Shown: positions 35,625 to 43,968, numbered from the stretch's first letter. The stretch is 64,000 bases of DNA from Desulfitobacterium_A sp034927245 (GCF_034927245.1 NZ_JAYFQK010000025.1:5546-69545); one strand, 5' to 3'. A program made the numbers and translations. Notes: generated by a model from the letters alone, not told the origin.

Positions 35625-37475
35625 TTATTGGTTCGCCACCGTTTTGGCATTTTGCTTTCTAAATGTAGGGATGACGGTTTGCAGAAGCTCAACAACCTCA
35701 TCCTTCGACAGGTATGAACCCCGCTCACGGATAATGTGGATGATTTCTTCAAGCTTCTCGGTTTCAACCGGGGATGGCTTAGCCACGAAAATACGCTTAT
35801 GCTTTGTTGCCGAGGTCCCTTCCTCCGCCGTAAGCAACTCTTCATAGAGCTTCTCACCCGGACGCATCCCTGTGAATTTAATTTTTATATCAACATCAGG
35901 TTCAAACCCGGACAAACGAATGAGGTCACGGGCCAAATCGAGAATTTTAACCGGCTTACCCATATCCAGAATAAAAATTTCCCCGCCTTGAGCCATTGCT
36001 CCGGCCTGGATAACCAGCTGCGAAGCTTCCGGAATCGTCATAAAGAATCGGACCATATCCGGATGGGTAACCGTAACCGGTCCGCCCTTTTTGATTTGCT
36101 TTTTAAATGTAGGAATTACACTGCCGCGGCTTCCCAGAACATTACCGAAACGGACAGCGACAAATTTCGTTTTGGAGCGTCTGCCCATGCTTTGGATAAT
36201 CATTTCGGTGACACGTTTCGTGGCCCCCATCACGCTGGTCGGGTTCACCGCTTTATCCGTGGAGATGAGAACAAAGGTTTTAACTCCTACGCGATCCGCT
36301 GTTTCCGCTAAGTTATATGAACCTACAATATTGTTTTTCAAGGCCTCTTCCGGATTTTTCTCCATCAACGGCACATGCTTATGGGCTGCGGCATGGAAAA
36401 CAACGCCGGGATGATAACGCTCGAAAACCAGCTGGATTTTTTCTCGATCTTTGATATCGACAATTTCCGTTGCAATTTCAATTCCCGGATGTTCGGAGCG
36501 CAGTTCTTGTTCAATATCGAAAACGGTATTTTCGCCATGACCCAGAATTACAATTTTTCCTGGATTAAAGCGTGTAATTTGACGGCAAATTTCCGAACCG
36601 ATGGAACCCCCGCCTCCGGTCACGAAAACGGTTTCTCCCGCTAAATAGCCGGCAACTTCTTGAAGATCCACCGATACCTGCTCACGGCCTAATAAGTCTT
36701 CAACCTGGACTTCACGAATCTCCTTCGTGTCCACAGTGCCGCTTAAGAGGTCGTACACGCCCGGCAGGATTTTCAAATCGACGCCGCTTTTTTCAGTGAT
36801 CTGAACAATTTCACGAATGGCCTCACCGGATGCCGAAGGCATCGCAATGATCACTTCATCGATATTATGATTATTGACCACGCGGGGAATATCCTTATGC
36901 GTTCCCAACACCGGAATCCCCATCAGTTGAAGATGCTGCTTTTTAGGGTCATCATCAATAAAACCGACAGGACGTCCTTCATGATAATTGCGGTTCTTTA
37001 GTTCGCGAACCGCAACGGCACCGGCATCTCCCGCACCGACAATCAATACCTGTTTTTGCGAGCCCGGAACATGCGGTGTTAAAACATTCTCTTGTAAAAT
37101 CCGCCAGGCAAAACGCGAAGCGCCGACAAGAAAAAGGGTGGTAAACCAAAGCAGCGCGGCAACGGAATGAGGCAGCCGCATGGGAGCTATGAAATATACA
37201 ACCGTAACGGTAGCCGCCGTTCCAATCGTTGCTGCAAAGACGATCAATAAAAGTTCACCGATACTGGCATACTGCCAAAGCCTTTTATAAAGTCCGAAAG
37301 CATAGAAAACCGCCAAGTAGATAAGGGTGGCGGCCCATACTGAATAATAATAGGTCATCACATATTCGTGGGGAATACCGTCTTCGAAACGCATATAAAA
37401 GCTTAAAAACAGAGCAAGATTCACAAGTAAAGCATCAATTGCCATCAAAAATAAAGTTCGTTTACGCCATAGCAT
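35625..37475 (-). CDS. WbpM/FlaA1-like UDP-HexNAc 4,6-dehydratase, membrane-bound
   Basis: This is a 616-residue protein with four membrane helices at the N-terminus (about 10-125), a first nucleotide-binding region (VLIVGAGDAGAVAVRELKNR), and a C-terminal short-chain dehydrogenase domain (FVTGGGGSIGSEICRQI). The catalytic segment STDKAVNPTSVMGATKR has Met where most such enzymes have Tyr, which is known for the large WbpM-type members. These make the 4-keto-6-deoxy sugar from UDP-GlcNAc, the first step to UDP-QuiNAc, bacillosamine or similar. It is the first gene of the long minus-strand locus, so its promoter in the 125 bases upstream probably drives the front of the cluster. Confidence 0.92.
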   Translation of the reverse strand: MLWRKRTLFLMAIDALLVNLALFLSFYMRFEDGIPHEYVMTYYYSVWAATLIYLAVFYAFGLYKRLWQYASIGELLLIVFAATIGTAATVTVVYFIAPMRLPHSVAALLWFTTLFLVGASRFAWRILQENVLTPHVPGSQKQVLIVGAGDAGAVAVRELKNRNYHEGRPVGFIDDDPKKQHLQLMGIPVLGTHKDIPRVVNNHNIDEVIIAMPSASGEAIREIVQITEKSGVDLKILPGVYDLLSGTVDTKEIREVQVEDLLGREQVSVDLQEVAGYLAGETVFVTGGGGSIGSEICRQITRFNPGKIVILGHGENTVFDIEQELRSEHPGIEIATEIVDIKDREKIQLVFERYHPGVVFHAAAHKHVPLMEKNPEEALKNNIVGSYNLAETADRVGVKTFVLISTDKAVNPTSVMGATKRVTEMIIQSMGRRSKTKFVAVRFGNVLGSRGSVIPTFKKQIKKGGPVTVTHPDMVRFFMTIPEASQLVIQAGAMAQGGEIFILDMGKPVKILDLARDLIRLSGFEPDVDIKIKFTGMRPGEKLYEELLTAEEGTSATKHKRIFVAKPSPVETEKLEEIIHIIRERGSYLSKDEVVELLQTVIPTFRKQNAKTVANQ

Positions 37476-37531
37476 GAATTTATGATCCCTTCTTTAATTT
37501 ATGGAAGTTTTAAAAGCTCTCTTAATAAATC

Positions 37532-37569
37532 ACCGTTTTACAGTTTACTATAGTTTTTACCGTTTTACA
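37532..37569 (-). promoter_or_regulatory. Tandem 11-base repeats upstream of the polysaccharide locus
   Basis: ACCGTTTTACA occurs twice in direct orientation (37532-37542 and 37559-37569), 27 bases apart. TATAGT lies between the repeats on the minus strand and may be part of a promoter. Two identical words on nearly the same helix face suggest paired sites for a regulator. Confidence 0.45.
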
Positions 37570-37600
37570 ACAGGACATGCAAATGCCTTCCTCAGTCAAA

Positions 37601-39520
37601 TTACTGACCAAGGAAGGATTTTAGTTCTTTTTCAAGGTCTTCTGATATCGCTCCGGTACCGCCCATTAAATAAAGCTTAAGCGACTGGGGGGCATTGGGG
37701 GCGGTCGGATTGGTTAATATTTTCAGACGTCCGCGGATCCAATTTTTGAGATTCGGATATGGTTCAAGCGAATTCTTCGGGACAAGCACGATTGTCGAAC
37801 CTTGATGGGCTGCTAAAGCCGCACCGGCAAGCGCATCCGGAAAATTCTCACCGGTAGCAAAGCTTAGATTATCAATATCATCTTGAAATTCTTGCGCAAC
37901 AGCAGCCATCGTATCATAACGTGACGCTCCTGCGAGTCTGCGAATTTGCGAGGCGGACATATTTAAGCCCTGCTTGATTTCTTGCTCAACCTGCGGAGAA
38001 ATACTGCCATTCCCCCCGATCAGGTAGACCTTGGCTGGGTTAAGACGCCGGAGTGTTTTAAGGGTGTCTGCGGGAAGTCCATTTGTTGAAGTCAGAAGGA
38101 TCGGCATCCTTTTCGCACCGGCTATGGAGGCAATCGCTAAGGCATCGGGAAAATTCTCACCTGTGGCAATAGCTACGGCCGGTACATTTTGTAAAGCCGC
38201 TCCTTGAGGAATATTCTCTAAGCTGATCTTCCCCTCTACCGTAACCGCGGAAAGAGACGATGCTACTGTGGCCATGGCTAAACTTGCTGCCGTGCTATAT
38301 CGGCTGTCACCGCTGATGCGAATAAGGCTATCTTTATTCCAGCCGTTCTTTTCAAGCGTTGAAGTGATTTTGCCTCCCAATGCGCCTTCGCCGCCGAGGA
38401 GATAAATCGTTTGAGGTTTTAAGCTTTTCAAGGTTGTAAGAACCTCGGAATCAAGCTCTTTAGATGAAGTTAATAAGATCGGAGCTTGCAAACGCCCGGC
38501 TAAGGGAACACCTGCTAAAGCATCGGGGAAGTCATCCGCCCGTGCCAGAATGACGGATGTTGAACCTTGAGGCCATCCCTTTTGCGCCTGTTGAAGAGCC
38601 GTGTCGATTCGGTCTTTACCTTGGAGACGACTCCACTCAGGAATGACAGCCGGGAGAATCTTTCCGGTATCTTTATCGCTATTCATATTTAAATCCCCTA
38701 AGTGGTACGGCAGAGGAGTTGTCCATTGCAGCGTTTTTTGGGGAACTCCCTGCTCTGGCAGTGAACTTGCCGGAACCGGCGTAATCTCTACGGCCTTAAT
38801 ATAATGCGCTAACCAGGATGGCGGATTTGCGATCGTGCTCAAGATCCGCTCTTGATAGGGAACGGGTGTGGGTGCGGGAATGGGTGCGGGTGTAGGAATT
38901 ACGGCGCTTCCGCCTCGAGATATTACTTTGCTTCCATCGGCTTTGGGGGTATTATCCTCTATTATAGAACTCGTTTTAGCTTCATTGGGATTATTCTTGC
39001 CGGACCAGATATTATAAGCCCAAATCGCAAAATACCAGTTCTCCAATTTATTACGATCGCCATCCCCGATCTTGGGAACAAAAGCCCACTTCTCATTCAA
39101 GAGCTGAGCTCCCCGACGGATATTATATTCAATATCTGTCTTTAATTTAACGATGTTTTCCGGTGTTTCGTATTTAGGGGAAATCTGCATAATCCCCATT
39201 GCCCCTGTTGGGCTGAGAAGGGGTTGGCCATTGCTGTCAAATTGATGCCACGAACTTTCCTGGAAGGCAATTGCTTTCAAAATGGGGCTTGGAATCTTTT
39301 CTTCCTTGGCCACCTTTTCCAGCAAAGCATTGATTTCCGCCTGGGAGGGATTGACTTGAGGTTTAAAATCCGGAGTAGGGGCGGAATTCGGAACTGCCCC
39401 ATTTGTTGTCGGGCTATTCGTCAAATCCGTAGCTGCGAAGAGGAGGCTCGGTTCTCCCAAAACTTGTACAAGGATAAATGTACTTAATAAAACACTCATC
39501 CACTTTTTTCTCTTATTCAC
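37601..39520 (-). CDS. CWB2-anchored lytic transglycosylase
   Basis: This is a 639-residue exported protein with a signal peptide (1-30), an SLT lytic transglycosylase domain (about 60-190) and, after a proline-rich linker (PTPAPIPAPTPVPY), three CWB2 repeats (about 290-639). The predicted catalytic Glu is in AIAFQESSWHQF (residue 88), and GAMGIMQISPKY and WYFAIWAYNIW complete the SLT motifs. It would cut the glycan strands of peptidoglycan with formation of 1,6-anhydromuramic acid. I prefer the GTG start over the TTG one codon before it, because GGAGGG then has a normal spacing. The CWB2 part is stretched by two inserts compared with the other four proteins. Confidence 0.92.
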   Translation of the reverse strand: MNKRKKWMSVLLSTFILVQVLGEPSLLFAATDLTNSPTTNGAVPNSAPTPDFKPQVNPSQAEINALLEKVAKEEKIPSPILKAIAFQESSWHQFDSNGQPLLSPTGAMGIMQISPKYETPENIVKLKTDIEYNIRRGAQLLNEKWAFVPKIGDGDRNKLENWYFAIWAYNIWSGKNNPNEAKTSSIIEDNTPKADGSKVISRGGSAVIPTPAPIPAPTPVPYQERILSTIANPPSWLAHYIKAVEITPVPASSLPEQGVPQKTLQWTTPLPYHLGDLNMNSDKDTGKILPAVIPEWSRLQGKDRIDTALQQAQKGWPQGSTSVILARADDFPDALAGVPLAGRLQAPILLTSSKELDSEVLTTLKSLKPQTIYLLGGEGALGGKITSTLEKNGWNKDSLIRISGDSRYSTAASLAMATVASSLSAVTVEGKISLENIPQGAALQNVPAVAIATGENFPDALAIASIAGAKRMPILLTSTNGLPADTLKTLRRLNPAKVYLIGGNGSISPQVEQEIKQGLNMSASQIRRLAGASRYDTMAAVAQEFQDDIDNLSFATGENFPDALAGAALAAHQGSTIVLVPKNSLEPYPNLKNWIRGRLKILTNPTAPNAPQSLKLYLMGGTGAISEDLEKELKSFLGQ

Positions 39521-39633
39521 CAATAGCCCTCCTTTGTTGGGATACTCTATCTGTAGTCAAAACTCCACCTGAAGCAAGTTTCCTTTATCCCCCCTATTTC
39601 AACATCTTTATTTCAGTTTCCTGCTAAAAGATG

Positions 39634-39675
39634 AAAATAGGCCTTTCGCCTATTTCATAGCGAAAGACCTATTTT
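39634..39675 (-). terminator. Strong hairpin terminator
   Basis: AAAATAGG-CTTTCGC pairs with GCGAAAG-CCTATTTT (one opposed mismatch) around a 10-base loop, with T-rich sequence on both sides. It ends the minus-strand unit from the gene at 39851 and could work in both directions. The remaining ~170 bases up to that gene show no further feature. Confidence 0.8.
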
Positions 39676-39850
39676 ATCCGATGACTAACAAGTGACTAAA
39701 CCCGGGTGGGGTTTTCGCCTAAGTCGCCTACTGCAAAGAAAAGCTGAGCGGCGCAGGTCACTTTTGCCGAACCACAAACTTCACAGAACAACTTTAGCGG
39801 TGAGGATGAGATAAGTGGCTAAGTCCCTGGACATAGGAAGCTTGCAATCT

Positions 39851-40519
39851 TTAACTTAGCAGCGTTTCCCCGGAGATCAACCAGTGACCATTGGATAGGA
39901 TCAAATTGACACGTACATGAACAAGGTGTTCCGTCTTTTCCCCCTGGGGCATCTGTTCTCCTAAATCATAGTCCTGAGCGGCATAACGATAGGTTGCTTC
40001 AAGTGTTGCTGAGTTGGCGGTTGCCGATTCCACCTTAATTTCATCGAAGCGAATATCACTGACTGCTAAACCGATTCCTTGGATAATGAAGCTCTCCGCA
40101 TTGCGGGCATGCTTTTCATAAATCTCTCCAATGTAGGCTTTAGCGAGCTGGTTCCGAAAATTAGTCATATCTGTGGATTGCCAAGCCCCAAAAAAGTAGC
40201 CGATATTTTGTTTATAATCACTGATTATTTTCTCTGTCCGCTCTTTTTCTACCGTGCTATCCGTTTCGTTTGCTCCTGCCAAAACCCCTTCGGGGGGAGT
40301 AAGCAAGCTGTCCTTCTGATCAGCATTGGGACTTTGTTTAACAGAATTCAGCACATTTTCCGAATTGATTGCCGTTGCCTGTGATTCATTATCCACTCCG
40401 AGTTTGGTTAATATTGAACTCCCCGTTGCAGGGGTCGTCGCAACAGCATGGCCGACAATTCCAATGACCAAACCAAGGCACAAGGCGACAGAACCCACAA
40501 GCCAATTAATCTTACGCAT
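39851..40519 (-). CDS. Exported or membrane-anchored protein of unknown function
   Basis: This 222-residue protein has an N-terminal hydrophobic segment (about 6-27, WLVGSVALCLGLVIGIVG) that is either a signal peptide or an anchor. A low-complexity region of about 65 residues follows, then a compact domain (about 95-222) with alternating strands and a helix (YFFGAWQSTDMTNFRNQLAKAY). The end has the alpha+beta look of small SnoaL/NTF2-like outer domains, but that is only an impression. I start at the ATG giving MRKINW. A TTG three codons up lies too near the ribosome-binding site AAAGGAG. It stands alone between two terminator or promoter regions. Confidence 0.7.
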   Translation of the reverse strand: MRKINWLVGSVALCLGLVIGIVGHAVATTPATGSSILTKLGVDNESQATAINSENVLNSVKQSPNADQKDSLLTPPEGVLAGANETDSTVEKERTEKIISDYKQNIGYFFGAWQSTDMTNFRNQLAKAYIGEIYEKHARNAESFIIQGIGLAVSDIRFDEIKVESATANSATLEATYRYAAQDYDLGEQMPQGEKTEHLVHVRVNLILSNGHWLISGETLLS

Positions 40520-40651
40520 AAAATACAAAATCTCCTTTACCCATTAATCAATAAGGATAAGTTCCCTATCAATAATCTTGCCCGGCAAAAGAGATTTTAG
40601 ACACAAGCTAATAAAAAATATCAAACATTCATGGCAATATTCATGGCAGTG

Positions 40652-41314
40652 CTAAAAATTTAGCTTTTTGAACTGAACATAGGAATAAAGCGTAGGCGCA
40701 CCTACAAGTATAACCATAGCGACAGCAAAAAGCGGTCCCACCCATTGTGATGGCATAAATCCTAAAACACCGATGAGAATTCCACCTACCATCCAAATCG
40801 GTCCGGCAAATCGGTGCGTACGATACCAGACTTCTTCACTCGCTAAAGTCCAAGATGTCCTGATGCCAAAGAAATAATTGAATTTAATTTTTCCAAAATA
40901 ATTGCCCAAGATAATAAATAAAATTCCTATTCCCGAAAAATACCAACGCGGAAGAGTTGTAAAATAACCCAAGCCTACACCCAATACCCCGACATGCATC
41001 AAACTTAAAAAGAAGATAATCGCCAGCGTGCTGATCCAATAGATTCGAGACATGGCCGGATAGTTTGCTTTTTTCGGATCAATCTTCGGGATAATCCAAA
41101 ACAAAAGATAAATGCCGAGAAGAATCAGCGGTAACATAAAGGCTCCGCCAAAACGTGAGGAATAGCCGTTAACCTCACCGGCCAAATTCCAATGTGAGGG
41201 CACCCGATCTCCTAGTTGAGGATATGCCCAGAAAGCAATTAAAAAATCAGCGATGATCAGAAAGGCTGATAATATTTTTGCCCAACCGCCTTGATGATTT
41301 TCAAGATTTGACAT
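40652..41314 (-). CDS. sdpI: SdpI-like membrane immunity protein (DUF1648 and SdpI)
   Basis: This is a 220-residue protein with six predicted membrane helices. The segment PQLGDRVPSHWNLAGEVNGYSS near residue 35-55 (of the DUF1648 type) and the C-terminal block NYFGKIKFNYFFGIRTSWT, then WYRTHRFAG, are those of SdpI. In Bacillus subtilis SdpI gives immunity to the toxic peptide SDP and holds the repressor SdpR at the membrane. The gene follows sdpR with overlapping stop and start. I use the second ATG (MSNLEN), which is the right distance from the GGGGG site. No SdpABC toxin genes are in the window. Confidence 0.9.
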   Translation of the reverse strand: MSNLENHQGGWAKILSAFLIIADFLIAFWAYPQLGDRVPSHWNLAGEVNGYSSRFGGAFMLPLILLGIYLLFWIIPKIDPKKANYPAMSRIYWISTLAIIFFLSLMHVGVLGVGLGYFTTLPRWYFSGIGILFIILGNYFGKIKFNYFFGIRTSWTLASEEVWYRTHRFAGPIWMVGGILIGVLGFMPSQWVGPLFAVAMVILVGAPTLYSYVQFKKLNF

Positions 41315-41316
41315 AA

Positions 41317-41610
41317 TCATTCCCCCTTAGTAATGTCATTCGGAGCTTTACCTAAGAACTCCATAAACCAGCCCATCACATCTTCAAAGACTGAAGTGTT
41401 TAGGGAATACATGATATTTTGTCCCTGGCGCCGGTCGCTGATTAAGTCAGCCTGCTTTAAAATACTCAGATGATGAGAAATGCTGGGCTTTGTCATATCA
41501 AAATGGTCTGCAATCTCCCCGGCGCTCATTTCTCCGCTGCGCAAATCACGAAGGATTTGCCGTCTTGTCTTATCGGAGAGCGCCTTAAACGTTTCATTAT
41601 AAAGCGGCAT
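41317..41610 (-). CDS. sdpR: SdpR-like ArsR-family repressor
   Basis: This is a 97-residue winged-helix protein. The recognition region AGEIADHFDMTKPSISHHLSILKQADLIS is the ArsR HTH (quoted by type), and the start PLYNETFKALSDKTRRQILR is very like SdpR. No metal-binding Cys pair is present, as expected for SdpR. It would repress its own operon with sdpI. Three TTTAGATATT-type words lie just upstream and are good operator candidates. Confidence 0.9.
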   Translation of the reverse strand: MPLYNETFKALSDKTRRQILRDLRSGEMSAGEIADHFDMTKPSISHHLSILKQADLISDRRQGQNIMYSLNTSVFEDVMGWFMEFLGKAPNDITKGE

Positions 41611-41643
41611 TTCATTTCACCTCTTATTCTTTATTCCTTAGTC

Positions 41644-41677
41644 TTTAGATATTCATATATTTAGATATTTAGACATT
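41644..41677 (-). promoter_or_regulatory. Candidate SdpR operator: three direct repeats
   Basis: TTTAGATATT at 41644 and 41660, and TTTAGACATT at 41668, lie 34-67 bases before the sdpR start. The 16- and 8-base steps and the AT-rich setting suit binding of an ArsR-type dimer. Confidence 0.5.
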
Positions 41678-41765
41678 ATTCTAACTATATAATTATTATA
41701 TGTCCGGTTAAGCAAAGAGTCAATTCTCTTCAAATAAATATTCATTAAGACAGTTTCAAAAAGCG

Positions 41766-41803
41766 AAAGCCGATTTTCCTTGCTCTGAAGAATAATCGGC
41801 TTT
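41766..41803 (-). terminator. Terminator of the toxin-antitoxin pair
   Basis: AAAGCCGATT pairs perfectly with AATCGGCTTT. On the minus strand the stem is followed by CGCTTTTTG. It lies three bases beyond the toxin stop. Confidence 0.75.
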
Positions 41804-41805
41804 AG

Positions 41806-42069
41806 TTATTTGTAAATTCCGCCACGAGAGTCTATTGCCAGAATGTAGACAATCTTTTCGGTATGATTAACTTCAAAAAGTACGCGGTATGTACCAACCC
41901 GAAGACGATATAAGCCTTGCTGTCCCTTCATTTGCCTAATGTCGCCACTCGGGGGAATTGTTATTAGTCCTGCTAATCCTTTCGCAATACGTTTTTGAAC
42001 GGACGCTTCTTTTTTGGATAGGTATTTGATTGCATCCTTACGGTAAATCAACTTGTAATCCGAACTCAT
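41806..42069 (-). CDS. RelE/ParE-type toxin
   Basis: This 87-residue basic protein has the ParE/RelE fold: YRKDAIKYLSKKEASVQKRI helices followed by GLYRLRVGTYRVLFEV and IVYILAIDSRGGIYK strands. The strand motif LRVGTYRVLFEV and the end DSRGGIYK are those of the YafQ/RelE mRNA interferase branch. I start at MSSDYKL, which has GGGGAGGA eight bases upstream. The longer frame adds 12 residues inside the antitoxin gene. It overlaps the antitoxin by 32 bases, the common antitoxin-first order. RelE-type translation-dependent RNA cleavage is more likely than ParE-type gyrase inhibition, but the sequence does not settle it. Confidence 0.85.
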   Translation of the reverse strand: MSSDYKLIYRKDAIKYLSKKEASVQKRIAKGLAGLITIPPSGDIRQMKGQQGLYRLRVGTYRVLFEVNHTEKIVYILAIDSRGGIYK

Positions 42070-42295
42070 GCTTGGCGTCCTCCCCGGTAACATAACCAGC
42101 ATCACTATTAAGCTGGCGAAGTTCTTCTTCAGTTAAAGGTTCATCGTCCGGATCTACCTGATCGATTCCCTCCCAACCATTTGGTTTTTCTGTGGAACGA
42201 TTTAATAGATACTGTATGAAATCAAAAACAGTTTTTTGATCATCTTCTGGAAGACGCTCAACTAAGTTATAAATATCTTCTTTCCGTACAACCAT
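42038..42295 (-). CDS. Antitoxin of the RelE/ParE-type pair
   Basis: This is an 85-residue acidic protein (LPEDDQKTVFDFIQYLLNR, EEELRQLNSDAGYVT). The N-terminal part probably carries dimer and DNA contacts and the acidic C-terminal part wraps the toxin. I start at MVVRKEDI with AGGAGG nine bases before it. A TTG directly behind that site is too close. Antitoxins of this type usually repress their own promoter together with the toxin. The family could not be named more closely. Confidence 0.8.
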   Translation of the reverse strand: MVVRKEDIYNLVERLPEDDQKTVFDFIQYLLNRSTEKPNGWEGIDQVDPDDEPLTEEELRQLNSDAGYVTGEDAKHEFGLQVDLP

Positions 42296-42345
42296 GAGGC
42301 TCAACCTCCTAAAATCAAATGTCCGCTAATACTTCAGCTAAGAGA

Positions 42346-42374
42346 AAACTACCATGTCTGCCAAAGTAAGTCAA
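42346..42374 (-). promoter_or_regulatory. Probable promoter of the toxin-antitoxin pair
   Basis: TTGACT and TAGTTT are 17 bases apart on the minus strand, 51 bases before the antitoxin start. The -35 is good, the -10 weak. Confidence 0.45.
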
Positions 42375-42422
42375 GTGCAGGAAGAGTTACTGCAATGAAT
42401 AAGCCAACTATAGCAAAAATAA

Positions 42423-42452
42423 ATGAGACCTGTCCCTCCGGGCAGGTCTCAT
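42423..42452. terminator. Bidirectional terminator
   Basis: ATGAGACCTG pairs perfectly with CAGGTCTCAT around a ten-base loop with further pairing (CC/GG). T-rich stretches follow on both strands. It separates the toxin-antitoxin pair from the region upstream. Confidence 0.75.
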
Positions 42453-42940
42453 TATTTTTGCTCAAACGCGATGAGCTTTTCTATTCATCCTTATTCAGTT
42501 TTTCAATTATTGCGCGCACTTAAGATCTTCAAGGGAAAACCGCGGTTTTGTCTTCACGCTATTATCCGTCCATTTTCTACCCCTCACCTCTTAGAACTTT
42601 ATGTTCGTTCCTTTCTTTGAGGTTAATTTTTCGGGTTAATTTTCCCTTCCAAATGATTTCTATTTAATTCTTTAATTGAATCATTAATTATGTTCTTCTC
42701 CCTACTGGAGGGCCCCTGACAAGGGCCTTTTTCAAAAACCTGTTTCCGGTACAGGTTATCACCGCTCTATTCAGTTCAATTTTAAGGATTCATATCTATA
42801 TTTATATATTGACGGCTGCCCTTCTTCACTCCGGCTCCAAATCCTCACGTTTTGAAAACTAAAGCACGATTTTTTCCCCCATCATTATTATCTCTTATTC
42901 CGGATACCCTTCCTGCAGATTTTAAACGCGCTTGGATATG
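42453..42940. other. Gene-free region with a plus-strand terminator
   Basis: No protein gene is supported here. GGCCC (42711-42715) and GGGCC (42723-42727) followed by five T form a terminator that points on the plus strand, where no gene is annotated. Just after it AACCTG and CAGGTT make another hairpin (about 42737-42758). A small plus-strand RNA ending at about 42733 is possible, but I found no convincing promoter for it. Confidence 0.4.
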
Positions 42941-43681
42941 TTACCGTTTAGTGGCAAAGGGAGTTGCCCCATATATTTTGGCACTCGCATCGTTACGCAT
43001 GATATGAGCGTCAAGATCATGAATCTCTTGGTGGAATTGTTCAATGCGCACCTTGTCTTTCGCATCAAATGCATCTATTCCACGATTGAACATGACGTCG
43101 AGATAATTGCTGAAGGAAGAAGCCTTTTTAGCGCCGTCCTCTTTCTTAATCTGATTATCCCAAACTGATTTATGAAATACGATGTATTTTTTAATATCCT
43201 GTTCATTCATCTGAGGACCGCTATTGGGTCCGTACAAATACCCATCCACGTATTGATGGATGTTCCAAGCCGAGCCGAAAGCAATATTCAATGCATCTTG
43301 ACTCAGTGCACCCTCCTCGAAGTTATCTTTAACGGCTGGGGCTAGTGCCAGACTTTTTGTATCTGGTTCTTTGTACTTTTTAGGTCCTGATAGATCTCCC
43401 TGTGGAGCGACATTGATACCCGGCGGGTTCGTTACTGTACTCGCTGGGTTGGCTCCGGTCGTATTAGCTTGTCCCGGGGTATTTCCATCAGCGCCGTTTT
43501 GGGTCGCATTGGTTCCTTCCACAGGAGGTGTCTGTACAACGACTGGATTTTGAGCGCCAGAAACGGACCTATTCATAAAGACTTTCCAAGCGCTCGGTCC
43601 ATAAATCCCGCCGACAACGACAGCACCGGCTAACACTAGGGTTCCTGCCAAAGTGAGTACTTTTCTCTTGTCGAACTCCAT
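42941..43681 (-). CDS. Membrane-anchored protein of unknown function
   Basis: This is a 246-residue protein with one N-terminal helix (about 9-30, VLTLAGTLVLAGAVVVGGIY). A linker rich in Asn, Thr, Pro and Gly of about 60 residues follows, then a helical outer domain (about 115-240) with NIHQYVDGYLYGPNSG and a charged C-terminal part. I do not recognise the family. The layout (anchor, flexible linker, small domain) is like that of the unknown protein at 39851, and both may act at the wall. GAGGG lies a normal distance before the ATG. Confidence 0.7.
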   Translation of the reverse strand: MEFDKRKVLTLAGTLVLAGAVVVGGIYGPSAWKVFMNRSVSGAQNPVVVQTPPVEGTNATQNGADGNTPGQANTTGANPASTVTNPPGINVAPQGDLSGPKKYKEPDTKSLALAPAVKDNFEEGALSQDALNIAFGSAWNIHQYVDGYLYGPNSGPQMNEQDIKKYIVFHKSVWDNQIKKEDGAKKASSFSNYLDVMFNRGIDAFDAKDKVRIEQFHQEIHDLDAHIMRNDASAKIYGATPFATKR

Positions 43682-43857
43682 GATCTCCCTCCTTTTTAAA
43701 ATTTGGTTCTATATTTCCTTCCTATATTACCAATTTATGGGGTTAAAACGTGTCGGTTTTGCTGAATCGTTCGCACCATTTTCTGCCTTAAGCCTGTCCA
43801 AATTGCCACGGGGTGCCTTAAGATTGCTGATCTTCGCGAAAATCAAACAGCATCCTT

Positions 43858-43900
43858 GAAAAAATGAAGGAGAAAGGTTTGCTCACTTTTCTCCTTCATT
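43858..43900 (-). terminator. Terminator behind galU and structured element copy 3
   Basis: AATGAAGGAGAAA pairs perfectly with TTTCTCCTTCATT (13 bp). On the minus strand it is followed directly by a run of T. A minus-strand transcript from galU would run through copy 3 and end here. Confidence 0.75.
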
Positions 43901-43968
43901 GTGTTTTGCTTTCGATAAGCGTTTATTTGGGTTCTTTTGGGGCAAGTCTTTGGGGATCATTCGGGTAT

